Origin: an uncultured Lutibacter sp.
GTDB taxonomy: Bacteria; Bacteroidota; Bacteroidia; Flavobacteriales; Flavobacteriaceae
Direction: 5' to 3'
DNA length: 64,000 bases
Assembly (NCBI RefSeq): GCF_947495725.1
Contig: NZ_CANLZZ010000002.1
Coordinates: 434,001 to 498,000, forward strand
The notes beneath the pieces are model-generated. The model ran no database searches, had not been told where the DNA came from, and saw only the letters and a list, made by a program, of their open reading frames with translations. The translations under genes were made by a program, and so were the position numbers. Positions 9,647-18,342 of the stretch are shown in pieces; the stretch's first letter is position 1, and every line of letters begins with the position of its first letter.

Positions 9647-11365
9647 ATGAAGACAAAAATAAAAATACTAACAATGTTATTGTTATGCAGTTTTGTATTT
9701 ACAATAGGTTGTACAGAAGATGATGTAGCTCTGTCAGAAGATTATATAGGTGTAAATGATAACTTTTCTAGTTTTAAATGGTACACAAGTGGATCTAGAA
9801 CAACTTACAATGTAAGTGAAAAATATATAAATTTAAATTCATATGTTGCGTTTTATGATATATCACAAAATGCAATAGCACATGAATGGACAATTCCAGC
9901 TTCAGGAAAATTTTTAAGTAAAGAATTTACAGAGTCAGATTCTATTTATACAGATTTTATATTGCCAACAGAATCATTAATTTCAAATGACAATTTAATT
10001 AACGTGCTTTTTACAGAGGCAGGAATCAAAGAAGTAAAATTAGTTGATACTTTTAAGGATTCTGTTACAGATGCTGTTAGAGTACAAGATTATTGGCAAG
10101 TAGAGAAAATATTTACTATTGATGTATTTGCAAATACAAATCCAGCTTGTAAAGTTTACAAGTTTGATTATAGTGTTGATCCTGATAATCCAACAATGGT
10201 AGAGGTTCTTAATTTAACTTCTGCTGAAATGCCATCTGAAGAAGATCAAGCTTCTTGGCCTACAGTTTCTATTGAGGCTGGTGAAGAATTGGTATATGAA
10301 GATCATTCAACCGAAGGAAGACCAACGGCAAGAAAATGGTTTTTAGATGGCGGAAAACCAGATGTTAGTGGACAAGAAATGGCAACTATTAAGTATAATA
10401 AATTAGGGGATTTTACGGCATATATGCAATCTTCAAGATCTGGGGGTGACACAATCCCTTCCTATTCTAGTACTAAATTAATTCCATTAAATATTAAAGT
10501 ATTACCTTCAACTAAACCATTTGAAATAACAGGAAATGCAACGTTAGAAAATGGAGTAATTTCATTTGCAGTAACTGGTGAAGCAGTTGAGGCAATAAAT
10601 CAAAAGGATTTCTTTACAGTACATGTAACAAATGAAGCAGCTGGATTTGATCAAAATATTGCAATTGAATCTGTTTCCATTAACAGTTCTGATGCTACAA
10701 TTATTAATGTTGCCTTAGCCGAACCAACATACAATACTGATGAAATTAAAATTTCTTTTTCAGGAGGTAATATTGTTTCTGTAGATTCTAGGGTATTACA
10801 AGATTTTGATGCAACAACTGTTAAATTTAGTTTAGGAGATAACATTCTAAGCTCAAGTTGGAGTAGCTTTGAAGATTCTTCTACAAACTGGAAATCTGGA
10901 TTTTTAACTGGTTTTTGGGTTGGAAATTCAAATGACGATAATGGATCAACAGTAGATCCAATATTTAAGCAATCAGATGAACAAGCTTTTGAAGGTAATT
11001 TTAGTGCAAGATATAAATTTGATTTATCTAAGAATATGACCTTGCAAGGAAGTAATTTCTCTAAACCAAATGGAGTGGCAGAAGGAACATATAAAGTTTC
11101 TTACATGGTTTATTTAGAACCAGGTAATACCTTGAAAAAGTTTAAAAGTGCTATTCAATCTCCATTTCAATTAATTGAATGGGATCTTGAGAGTTTACCT
11201 AGAGGAGAATGGATAGAAATAAGTCAAGTGGTGACAACAGGTGCTGTGCCATCGGGTAAACGATTTGATATTAAAATTGATGTTGGGGATAATCCGGGAG
11301 TTTCGGGAGAGCAAATTATTTATTTTGATAATATAAGTTGGATACCTTTAGTGCCAAGAACATAA
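9647..11365 (+). CDS. SusE/F-position surface glycan-binding lipoprotein
   Basis: A 572-residue lipoprotein (C22, TIGC) encoded directly after SusD, where surface glycan-binding proteins normally lie. It has no enzyme motif that I recognise. About residues 150-280 resemble PKD/Ig-like modules (a segment with EDHSTEGRPTARKWFLDGG), followed by another Ig-like domain near 290-400. A final beta-rich module from about 400 contains WKSGF, a bounded jelly-roll-like pattern and the closing IIYFDNISW, which looks like a carbohydrate-binding domain. Role in surface capture of the glycan is inferred from position and architecture. Confidence 0.75.
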   Translation: MKTKIKILTMLLLCSFVFTIGCTEDDVALSEDYIGVNDNFSSFKWYTSGSRTTYNVSEKYINLNSYVAFYDISQNAIAHEWTIPASGKFLSKEFTESDSIYTDFILPTESLISNDNLINVLFTEAGIKEVKLVDTFKDSVTDAVRVQDYWQVEKIFTIDVFANTNPACKVYKFDYSVDPDNPTMVEVLNLTSAEMPSEEDQASWPTVSIEAGEELVYEDHSTEGRPTARKWFLDGGKPDVSGQEMATIKYNKLGDFTAYMQSSRSGGDTIPSYSSTKLIPLNIKVLPSTKPFEITGNATLENGVISFAVTGEAVEAINQKDFFTVHVTNEAAGFDQNIAIESVSINSSDATIINVALAEPTYNTDEIKISFSGGNIVSVDSRVLQDFDATTVKFSLGDNILSSSWSSFEDSSTNWKSGFLTGFWVGNSNDDNGSTVDPIFKQSDEQAFEGNFSARYKFDLSKNMTLQGSNFSKPNGVAEGTYKVSYMVYLEPGNTLKKFKSAIQSPFQLIEWDLESLPRGEWIEISQVVTTGAVPSGKRFDIKIDVGDNPGVSGEQIIYFDNISWIPLVPRT

Positions 11366-11372
11366 TTTAATT

Positions 11373-11407
11373 AATAATGAGTTTGATTATAAATCAAACT
11401 CATTATT
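11373..11407 (+). terminator. 16-bp hairpin ending the susCD operon
   Basis: A perfect 16-bp inverted repeat (AATAATGAGTTTGATT with its complement) around an ATA loop lies 8 bases after the SGBP stop. It is AT-rich and lacks a long T-run, so it may be a terminator, a partial terminator or an mRNA-stabilising 3' end. A second, imperfect hairpin (TGAAG...CTTCA) with a TTTTT tail follows at about 11425-11471. The 127-base gap thus probably separates susCD expression from the downstream enzymes. Confidence 0.55.
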
Positions 11408-11492
11408 ATAGTAAATGTTAAAGTTAAAAGTCTGTAGTTTTGAAGAATAAATCTCTAACTTCAGGCTTTTTAATATTTAAAAAGATTATAAA

Positions 11493-12308
11493 ATGAAAAC
11501 AACTTCAATACTTAATTATTTAACAGCCATTTTAATAGTAGGAGTTCTTTTTACTTCGTGTACTAATGAAACTAAAAATAAGGGTTTTGTAAAATTACAT
11601 AATGGAAAAAATTGGGATGGTTGGTATTTTAAAATTAGAAGTGGTGATGATGAAATGGCAAAAAAAGTTTACTCTATAGAGAATGAAATGGTTCATGTGT
11701 TTAATGATCAGTTTCCAGATTCTATTAAATTAAATACAGGAGAAAACGATACACACGGATTATTTTATACAAAAAAGAAGTATAGCAAGTTTATATTGAA
11801 ATTTGAATATAAATGGGGTTCTAAAATTGCTAATAATTTTGATAAATATCAATATGATGCAGGCTGTTATTACCACGTGTTTGATGATAAAATTTGGCCA
11901 AAAGGGATTGAATATCAAGTAAGGTATAATCACGTAACAAATAAAAATCATACTGGCGATTTTTGGGCTGGTAATTTATTGCAATGGTATACTGCCGAAG
12001 GCGGAAACACTTTTTTGCATCCAAATAAAGGAGGAATTCTCCAACCTATGAAAAATGGGGAGCATTTAGCTTCAAAACCAACTAACTTTAATGCTTTAAA
12101 TGATAAATGGAATGAATGTGAAGTTATTGTAATGGGTAATAAATACTGTATTCATAAGTTAAACGGCGAAATAGTAAATATGGGTGTAAACTTGAAAGTT
12201 AGTGAAGGTGTTATAGGATTTCAATCAGAAACAGCAGAAATATTTTACAGAAATATTGAAATTAAAGAATTTGATAAAGAACTTCCAATAGAAGATTTTT
12301 TGAATTAA
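11493..12308 (+). CDS. DUF1080 (3-keto-disaccharide hydrolase domain) lipoprotein
   Basis: A 271-residue lipoprotein (C23, LFTSC) made almost entirely of one DUF1080 concanavalin-like domain (about residues 32-258). Recognisable pieces are FVKLHNGKNWDGWYF at the start, FILKFEYKWG in the middle, WNECEVIVMGN, and the closing IGFQSETAEIFYRNIEIKEF. The family includes 3-keto-disaccharide hydrolases and many uncharacterised secreted proteins. It sits 26 bases upstream of the sulfatase and in the same orientation, so it is likely part of the same operon. Whether this copy is catalytic or only binds sugars is not decidable here. Confidence 0.82.
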   Translation: MKTTSILNYLTAILIVGVLFTSCTNETKNKGFVKLHNGKNWDGWYFKIRSGDDEMAKKVYSIENEMVHVFNDQFPDSIKLNTGENDTHGLFYTKKKYSKFILKFEYKWGSKIANNFDKYQYDAGCYYHVFDDKIWPKGIEYQVRYNHVTNKNHTGDFWAGNLLQWYTAEGGNTFLHPNKGGILQPMKNGEHLASKPTNFNALNDKWNECEVIVMGNKYCIHKLNGEIVNMGVNLKVSEGVIGFQSETAEIFYRNIEIKEFDKELPIEDFLN

Positions 12309-12334
12309 AAAAAGCGAAAATAAATTAAAAAATA

Positions 12335-13783
12335 ATGAGAAAATTAGCAGTTGTAATTTTTGGAATGCTTTTAGTAGTTTCTTGTGGAAAAATAAAGAAA
12401 CAAGAAGCTTCAATTAAACAAGAAACTCAAAAACCAAATATTATATATATTTTGGCAGACGATTTAGGTTATGGCGATTTAAGTAGCTATGGTCAAAAAC
12501 ATTTTGAAACTCCAAATATTGATAAGTTAGCTTCAAAAGGAATGAAGTTTTTACAACATTATAGTGGAGCTTCAGTATGTGCCCCTTCTCGATCTTCTTT
12601 AATGACCGGGCAGCATACAGGACATACTCCAATTAGAGGAAATAGAGAGTTGGAGGATGAAGGTCAAACACCATTACCAGCTACTTCGCTCACAATAGCT
12701 GAAGTTATGAAATTAGCAGGTTATAAAACTGGTGCATTTGGAAAATGGGGATTAGGTTTTATTGATTCGGAAGGCGACCCAAATAATCAAGGTTTTGATG
12801 AGTTTTATGGATATAACTGTCAACGTTTGGCACATCGATATTATCCGCCATACTTATGGGAAAACAAGAATAAGGTATTACTTAAAGGAAATGATTGGAC
12901 GAAAACGGAAACTTATGCTCCGGATAAAATTCAAGAAGCAACCCTTAAATTTATTGAAGAGAATAAAGAGAAACCATTTTTTGCATATGTACCACTGGTA
13001 TTACCACATGCAGAGCTCATTTCTCCTAATGATTCTATTTTTAATAAATATAAAGGAAAATTTGAAGAAACACCACTTACAAGTGATGCTAGATATACAT
13101 CAGATTATGGTCCAGATATAATTCATAAAGAATATTGCCCACAGGAAACACCACATGCGGCATTTGCTTCAATGGTTGATAGATTAGACGTGTATGTAGG
13201 ACAAATTATGGATAAAGTTGAGGAATTAGGAATTGCAGATAATACTATTATAATGTTTGCTAGTGATAACGGACCACATGCTGAAGGTGGTGCAGATCCA
13301 GAATTTTTTAATAGTGGTGGTGATTTACGTGGAATTAAACGCGATCTATACGAAGGTGGAATTCGAACTCCGTTTATAGCAGTTTGGCCAAATAAAATTA
13401 AAGCTGCGTCTACTTCAAATCATGTTTCAGCATTTTGGGATGTGTTGCCAACAATTGCTGATATTGTTGATGTAAAAATAAACAACCAAATTGATGGAAT
13501 TTCATTTTTACCAACACTTTTAGATACAAAAAGTCAAAAAGAACATAACTATCTATATTGGGAATTTAATATTAAATCGGGTAGAAAAGCAATTAGAAAA
13601 GGTAATTGGAAAGGAGTTTGGTACAAAATTAATGGAAAAAAACAAGGCGAGTTTGAATTGTATAATTTAGAAACAGACTTACCGGAAGAAAATAATATAG
13701 CAAATAATCACCCAGAAATTGTAGAAGAACTAAAACAATTGATGTCTGAAGCAAGTATTCCTTCAGAATTATTTCCTTTTTAA
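12335..13783 (+). CDS. Family S1 formylglycine sulfatase, lipoprotein
   Basis: A 482-residue type I sulfatase that hydrolyses sulfate esters from a carbohydrate. The lipobox cysteine is C17 (LLVVSC). The catalytic cysteine, to be converted to formylglycine, is C82 in the CAPSR signature, followed by SSLMTGQHTGH. The metal-binding pair is seen in NIIYILADDLGYGD (about residues 35-48), and the late metal site in MFASDNGPHAEGG. The C-terminal subdomain with RKAIRKGNWKGV is usual. Maturation needs an anaerobic or FGE-type maturase that is not in the window. It lies between the DUF1080 gene and the GH42-like gene, so the target glycan is probably sulfated. The S1 subfamily cannot be assigned by eye. 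Confidence 0.92.
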   Translation: MRKLAVVIFGMLLVVSCGKIKKQEASIKQETQKPNIIYILADDLGYGDLSSYGQKHFETPNIDKLASKGMKFLQHYSGASVCAPSRSSLMTGQHTGHTPIRGNRELEDEGQTPLPATSLTIAEVMKLAGYKTGAFGKWGLGFIDSEGDPNNQGFDEFYGYNCQRLAHRYYPPYLWENKNKVLLKGNDWTKTETYAPDKIQEATLKFIEENKEKPFFAYVPLVLPHAELISPNDSIFNKYKGKFEETPLTSDARYTSDYGPDIIHKEYCPQETPHAAFASMVDRLDVYVGQIMDKVEELGIADNTIIMFASDNGPHAEGGADPEFFNSGGDLRGIKRDLYEGGIRTPFIAVWPNKIKAASTSNHVSAFWDVLPTIADIVDVKINNQIDGISFLPTLLDTKSQKEHNYLYWEFNIKSGRKAIRKGNWKGVWYKINGKKQGEFELYNLETDLPEENNIANNHPEIVEELKQLMSEASIPSELFPF

Positions 13784-13800
13784 ATGATTTATTAAATAAT

Positions 13801-16761
13801 ATGAAAATGAAGTTTTTTTTGATTTCGCTAGCGGTTGTTTTTTTAGGTTTTCAACCCATTTATGGGCAATTGGAGCAATCAGCAAGAGATAAAATTACAA
13901 TCTTGGAATCTTTAATTTCCAAAGCAGAATTAGCAGGCATTGATACTGCCAAAGAACGAATGACTATTCGAACGGCTGAGGTCTTTCTTAAATATGCAAA
14001 CTGGGATGAAGCCAATATAGATAAGAACATAAATTACTTTAAAGAAGTTCATATTTATAAAGATAATGCAGCTCAAATGGCAGCAGATTTGCCAGATTTT
14101 GAAAGAAATGAAATTATTTTAATGTTAGATGAATCTATTGCTTATATAAATAAGTTAATCGATGGTGAAGTAACAAGAACTCCAAGCCCAAATATAGACT
14201 GGGCAAAAGTTGAAATTTCGGGAAATAAAGTTCTTTTTGAAGGAAAACCAGTTTTTTTAGAAGACTATACATGGAAGCCGAGTATTCCAGAATTAACAGA
14301 ATATTTTGGGGATAAAGATGGTGTTTTTATGACTCCAACTCATTTGACGAATGAGCAAGGTGATTTAAAATCGACATTAATATCAGAAATTCAAGGAAAG
14401 ACGGATGGCGGTACATTTGGAAGTATATTTTTAAATCACAAAAATGTTCCGAATTGGGCAGAAACCAAATATGGACCGGGGTTTAAAATGAGAGAAGATA
14501 CGTATACCGCTTATGACATTGATAATCCTGGAGCAAAAGAAATGCAAGGATTATTGTTGGGAGGTACAGTTCCACAAATGGCTGGGAAAAAGTATGCGGA
14601 ACTTGGATATATGTTAGCAAACGAGCCGCATTTTATAACAACTAAAGATGGAACTAAAAATGTTTGGGCAACCGGACCAGTATCTAATTTTACTATAGAG
14701 AAATTTAAAATTTGGTTGCAATCTAAACACAATTCTATTGAAGATTTAAATACACTTTGGGGAACAAATTTTACATCATTTAATAATGTTTCAATAGATA
14801 TTCCCATTGAAATATCGTTGAGAGGAACCCCAATGTGGTACGATTGGCAACGTTTTAATATGGATCGAGTAACCGATTGGTTTTTATTTCTTAAAAATGA
14901 AATTCAAAAGCACGATCCAACTGCTAAAACACATATTAAGCTTATCCCTAAAATGTGGAGCGGAAATTCTAGAGATTATGGATTGGATTTTGAAGCTCTA
15001 ATGTCTCAAAGTGAAATTATTGGGAATGATGCAGGAGCACATAATAACTATATGTGGGGATCAACTGAAGAATGGGAAAGTCGTTATAATTTTGAATGGA
15101 GAGAGCTTGCAATGGCGTACGATTTTTTTAAATCCATAAGCCCTAATAAAATTAATTATAATTCTGAAGGACACTTTTTATCAACAACAAAATCAAGAGA
15201 TTTATATCAAAAAGCATCTTATGCAAGAATGACCTATTGGTTAGCTCATATTCAAGGAATGAACGTAATTCAAACTTGGTATTGGTCTAGAAGGGAAGAT
15301 GGTTCGGTTAGAAATAGTTCGGACAAAGGATATGCAGGTTCTAACAATCAGCAACCTAGAGTTGTGCAATCTGTGGCATCAACAATGATGGATCTAAATG
15401 CATTTTCTAAAGATATTACAGCATTGCAAAATTTAAGAAAACCAATTAGAATATTTTATTCAGAAGCATCAGCATTAAATAAACAACACCATATGGATGA
15501 AGTTTTTGAATTGTATGAATCTTTATATTTTGAAGGAATTTCTTTGGGGTTTGCAACTGAAAATATTATAAAAAATCAGAATAATTCGTTATGGGATGTA
15601 ATTCTAGTCAATAATACAGAATTTGTTACGTTAAACGAACTTAATAGCCTGCAACAATATTTAAATGATGGAGGAACCATTATTTTAGACTCACAAAGTT
15701 TAGTGAAGGATGAATATGGAAGATTGCATAATATAAGTTTAAATACCAACAATGGCGGAACAATAATTTCAGCTTCGAATTCGGCTGATGTTACGAGTAA
15801 GACTTTGGATTTAATGGAGGTTAAAAACAGAATTCCACAAATTAGCTTAATTGAAACCAACGATTTAAATTTAAAAGGTTGCACTTGGAGAACATATATA
15901 AACGGTGATGGAAACCATGTAGTTTCTTTAGTAAATATTGGAAAAGGTGAGGCTACAATAAATTTAAAAATTAAAGGGGTTTCAAATTCGTTGTTAACAA
16001 ATTTAATTACAAATGAAGTAATAAAATCTCCGTTTGTAATGAAACCAGAAGACGTGTTATTGATTGGTGTTACGGAAGCAGATTCAGATTTTAAAAACTA
16101 TAAAATAAAAACAATTGGAGAAACATGTAAAGGTAAAAACAACGGAAGAGTAGCTATTTCAATTAACGATTCAGGAGAGTTTACAGCTAATTTAAATGGA
16201 GTAAAAAAAACATTTTCAAATGAAGTGGTTTTTGAAAATATAGAGCCCGGCTCTTATGAGTTATGTATAAATTCAGAAGGTAGTATTGAACAATGTTATA
16301 AGGTTACCATTGAAGAAGCTGTTGAAATTTCGGGTAAAATTAATATGTTGGAGCATCAAGCATTTATTGAAGTGCATAAAGGCACACCTCCTTTTGAAGT
16401 TAGCGTAAATGATAAGAAGGTTTTAAAAACTTCCTTAAAAAAGTTTTATGTAGAGGCTAAAAAAGGTGATTTAGTTTCAGTGAAATCTAATTTAGTATGT
16501 GAAGGAGAATTTAGAGATTATATTGTTCGGGCTAGTCCTAATCCTACAAGTGGTTTTATAGAAATACCAATTCTTACTGAAAAAGAAACTATATTGGTAG
16601 AATTGTATAATGCACAATCTCAAAGGTTTTTTAAAAAACCATTTAAAGTAATAAACGGAAAAATAAATGTGGATCTTACAAATTATCCAACAGGTTTATA
16701 TTTTGTAAAAATTCAGATTGAAAATGAAACGTTAAAAACACTAAAAGTTTTAAAGGAATAG
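13801..16761 (+). CDS. GH42-like beta-galactosidase with type IX sorting domain
   Basis: Secreted 986-residue clan GH-A enzyme. It has a signal peptide (to about residue 23, PIYGQ), a TIM-barrel region (about 140-560), and then Rossmann-like and Ig-like segments resembling the trimerisation and C-terminal parts of GH42. The acid/base candidate is E275 in LANEPHF and the nucleophile candidate E456 in NYNSEGHF, about 180 residues apart as expected for a retaining enzyme. The last 80 residues (SPNPTSGFIEIPI ... YPTGLYFVKI) form a type A Por-secretion sorting domain, so it should be exported and attached by the type IX system. It could be a GH42 or a related family such as GH167; activity on a beta-linked galactan is inferred. 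It starts 17 bases after the sulfatase. Confidence 0.75.
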   Translation: MKMKFFLISLAVVFLGFQPIYGQLEQSARDKITILESLISKAELAGIDTAKERMTIRTAEVFLKYANWDEANIDKNINYFKEVHIYKDNAAQMAADLPDFERNEIILMLDESIAYINKLIDGEVTRTPSPNIDWAKVEISGNKVLFEGKPVFLEDYTWKPSIPELTEYFGDKDGVFMTPTHLTNEQGDLKSTLISEIQGKTDGGTFGSIFLNHKNVPNWAETKYGPGFKMREDTYTAYDIDNPGAKEMQGLLLGGTVPQMAGKKYAELGYMLANEPHFITTKDGTKNVWATGPVSNFTIEKFKIWLQSKHNSIEDLNTLWGTNFTSFNNVSIDIPIEISLRGTPMWYDWQRFNMDRVTDWFLFLKNEIQKHDPTAKTHIKLIPKMWSGNSRDYGLDFEALMSQSEIIGNDAGAHNNYMWGSTEEWESRYNFEWRELAMAYDFFKSISPNKINYNSEGHFLSTTKSRDLYQKASYARMTYWLAHIQGMNVIQTWYWSRREDGSVRNSSDKGYAGSNNQQPRVVQSVASTMMDLNAFSKDITALQNLRKPIRIFYSEASALNKQHHMDEVFELYESLYFEGISLGFATENIIKNQNNSLWDVILVNNTEFVTLNELNSLQQYLNDGGTIILDSQSLVKDEYGRLHNISLNTNNGGTIISASNSADVTSKTLDLMEVKNRIPQISLIETNDLNLKGCTWRTYINGDGNHVVSLVNIGKGEATINLKIKGVSNSLLTNLITNEVIKSPFVMKPEDVLLIGVTEADSDFKNYKIKTIGETCKGKNNGRVAISINDSGEFTANLNGVKKTFSNEVVFENIEPGSYELCINSEGSIEQCYKVTIEEAVEISGKINMLEHQAFIEVHKGTPPFEVSVNDKKVLKTSLKKFYVEAKKGDLVSVKSNLVCEGEFRDYIVRASPNPTSGFIEIPILTEKETILVELYNAQSQRFFKKPFKVINGKINVDLTNYPTGLYFVKIQIENETLKTLKVLKE

Positions 16762-16822
16762 TTTTTATGTTTGCTTAAATATCAACATTAGCTTTACTAC
16801 TTTTAAGTTAAATACTTTACAT

Positions 16823-16830
16823 TATATTTG
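16823..16830 (+). promoter_or_regulatory. Putative -7 promoter box for rsgA-dtd
   Basis: TATATTTG matches the Bacteroidota sigma-A -7 consensus TANNTTTG and lies 51 bases before the rsgA ATG. No convincing TTTG -33 element is present at the usual distance, only a TTTT run, so this is a consensus match and not a proven promoter. Confidence 0.45.
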
Positions 16831-16881
16831 TTGAAATAAATTAGGGTAAAACATATCTTTAGCAAATAAAATAAAGAGTTA

Positions 16882-17820
16882 ATGAAAGGAGTAGTAACAA
16901 AGTCTACTGGAAGTTGGTATACCGTTATTGACGAAGAAAATAATAGTATTGATTGCCGATTAAAAGGAAAGTTTAGAATTAAAGGAATCAAAAGCACCAA
17001 TCCGGTTGCAGTTGGTGATTTTGTGAAATTCGAGTATGAAGAAGGGAAAGAAACAGGTGTAATAAATAAAATATTTGATCGAAAGAACTACATCATTCGT
17101 AAATCTGTAAATCTTTCAAAACAAACACATATTATTGCCGCTAATATTGACATTGCTTTTTTATTGGTTACCATTGATAATCCTCCAACTTTTACCGGCT
17201 TTATCGATCGATTTTTAGCTACTGCAGAAGCCTATAATATTAAATCTGTTTTACTTTTTAATAAACTAGACATGTATACAGATGATGAGTTGGAAAAACT
17301 TGCCATGTTAGATGAAATATATTCTGAGATTGGGTATAAATGTATTCCAATTTCTGCAACTAAAGGAATTGGAATTGATGAAGTTAAAGAATTAATGAAA
17401 GATAAGACTACCATGTTTTCTGGTCATTCAGGTGTTGGTAAATCTACCTTAATAAATGCAATTGAACCTTCATTAAATTTAAAAACAAAAGAGGTTTCTA
17501 AGCAGCATAAGCAGGGTATGCATACCACAACCTTCGCCGAAATGTTTGCCCTGAGTTTTGGAGGTTTTATAATTGATACACCAGGAATAAAAGGTTTTGG
17601 TGTGGTTGATTTTGAACCAAATCAAATTACAGATTATTTTCCTGAATTTTTCAAATTAAAATCGAAATGTAAATTTAACAACTGTATGCATATTAACGAG
17701 CCAAAATGTGCAATAAAAGAGGCTGTGGAAGCAGGTGATATTGCCTATTCTCGTTATACAAGTTATTTACAAATGGTAGAGGGAGATGAAGAACATTATA
17801 GAGTAGATATTTATAGCTAA
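16882..17820 (+). CDS. rsgA: Ribosome small subunit-dependent GTPase A
   Basis: A 312-residue circularly permuted GTPase that assists late maturation of the 30S subunit. The OB-fold is at residues 1-70. The G motifs come in the permuted order: G4 NKLD (127-130), G5 (ISATKG, near 158), G1 GHSGVGKST (181-189), then G3 DTPGIKGFG. The C-terminal zinc-binding region shows CKFNNCMH and the later cysteine in EPKC. Length and order are normal for the family. dtd follows after three bases, so the two are one operon. Confidence 0.97.
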   Translation: MKGVVTKSTGSWYTVIDEENNSIDCRLKGKFRIKGIKSTNPVAVGDFVKFEYEEGKETGVINKIFDRKNYIIRKSVNLSKQTHIIAANIDIAFLLVTIDNPPTFTGFIDRFLATAEAYNIKSVLLFNKLDMYTDDELEKLAMLDEIYSEIGYKCIPISATKGIGIDEVKELMKDKTTMFSGHSGVGKSTLINAIEPSLNLKTKEVSKQHKQGMHTTTFAEMFALSFGGFIIDTPGIKGFGVVDFEPNQITDYFPEFFKLKSKCKFNNCMHINEPKCAIKEAVEAGDIAYSRYTSYLQMVEGDEEHYRVDIYS

Positions 17821-17823
17821 AAT

Positions 17824-18276
17824 ATGAAAGCGGTAATTCAAAGAGTATCGGAAGCTTCTGTTACTATTAATAAGAAAGTGGTAAGCAAAATAAATGAAGG
17901 AATACTAATTTTAATTGGTATTGTAGCCGAAGATTCAATAGAAGATATTGAATGGTTAACCAAAAAAATAGTAAATCTTCGAATTTTTAATGATGAAAAC
18001 GACATTATGAATAAATCATTAATTGATGTTGTTGGAGATGCTATTGTGGTAAGCCAGTTTACGCTACAAGCAAGCACAAAAAAAGGAAATAGACCTTCGT
18101 ACATAAAAGCGGCAAAACCAGATGTTGCTATTCCTTTGTATGAACAATTTGTAACTATTTTAGAGAATAAACTTAATAAAAAGGTTGGAACTGGTGAATT
18201 TGGAGCCGACATGAAAGTTTCACTAATTAATGATGGACCAGTAACTATTATTATAGATTCTAAGCAGAGAATTTAA
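17824..18276 (+). CDS. dtd: D-aminoacyl-tRNA deacylase
   Basis: A 150-residue cytoplasmic enzyme that hydrolyses D-amino acids from mischarged tRNA. It begins MKAVIQRVSEASV and contains the catalytic SQFTLQA motif (about residues 78-84), followed by KGNRPSY. The cross-subunit motif appears as NDGPVTI near the end. Full length for the family and only three bases after rsgA, so translationally linked. Confidence 0.97.
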   Translation: MKAVIQRVSEASVTINKKVVSKINEGILILIGIVAEDSIEDIEWLTKKIVNLRIFNDENDIMNKSLIDVVGDAIVVSQFTLQASTKKGNRPSYIKAAKPDVAIPLYEQFVTILENKLNKKVGTGEFGADMKVSLINDGPVTIIIDSKQRI

Positions 18277-18342
18277 AACTTTGTTAATGAAATATTAAGT
18301 AACAAATTTATAATTTTGTTATTTTTGTAGAAAATTAACGCT

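Noticed and set aside
17838-18212. Reading frame antisense to dtd
   Set aside because: Shadow of the conserved dtd gene; no family resemblance.
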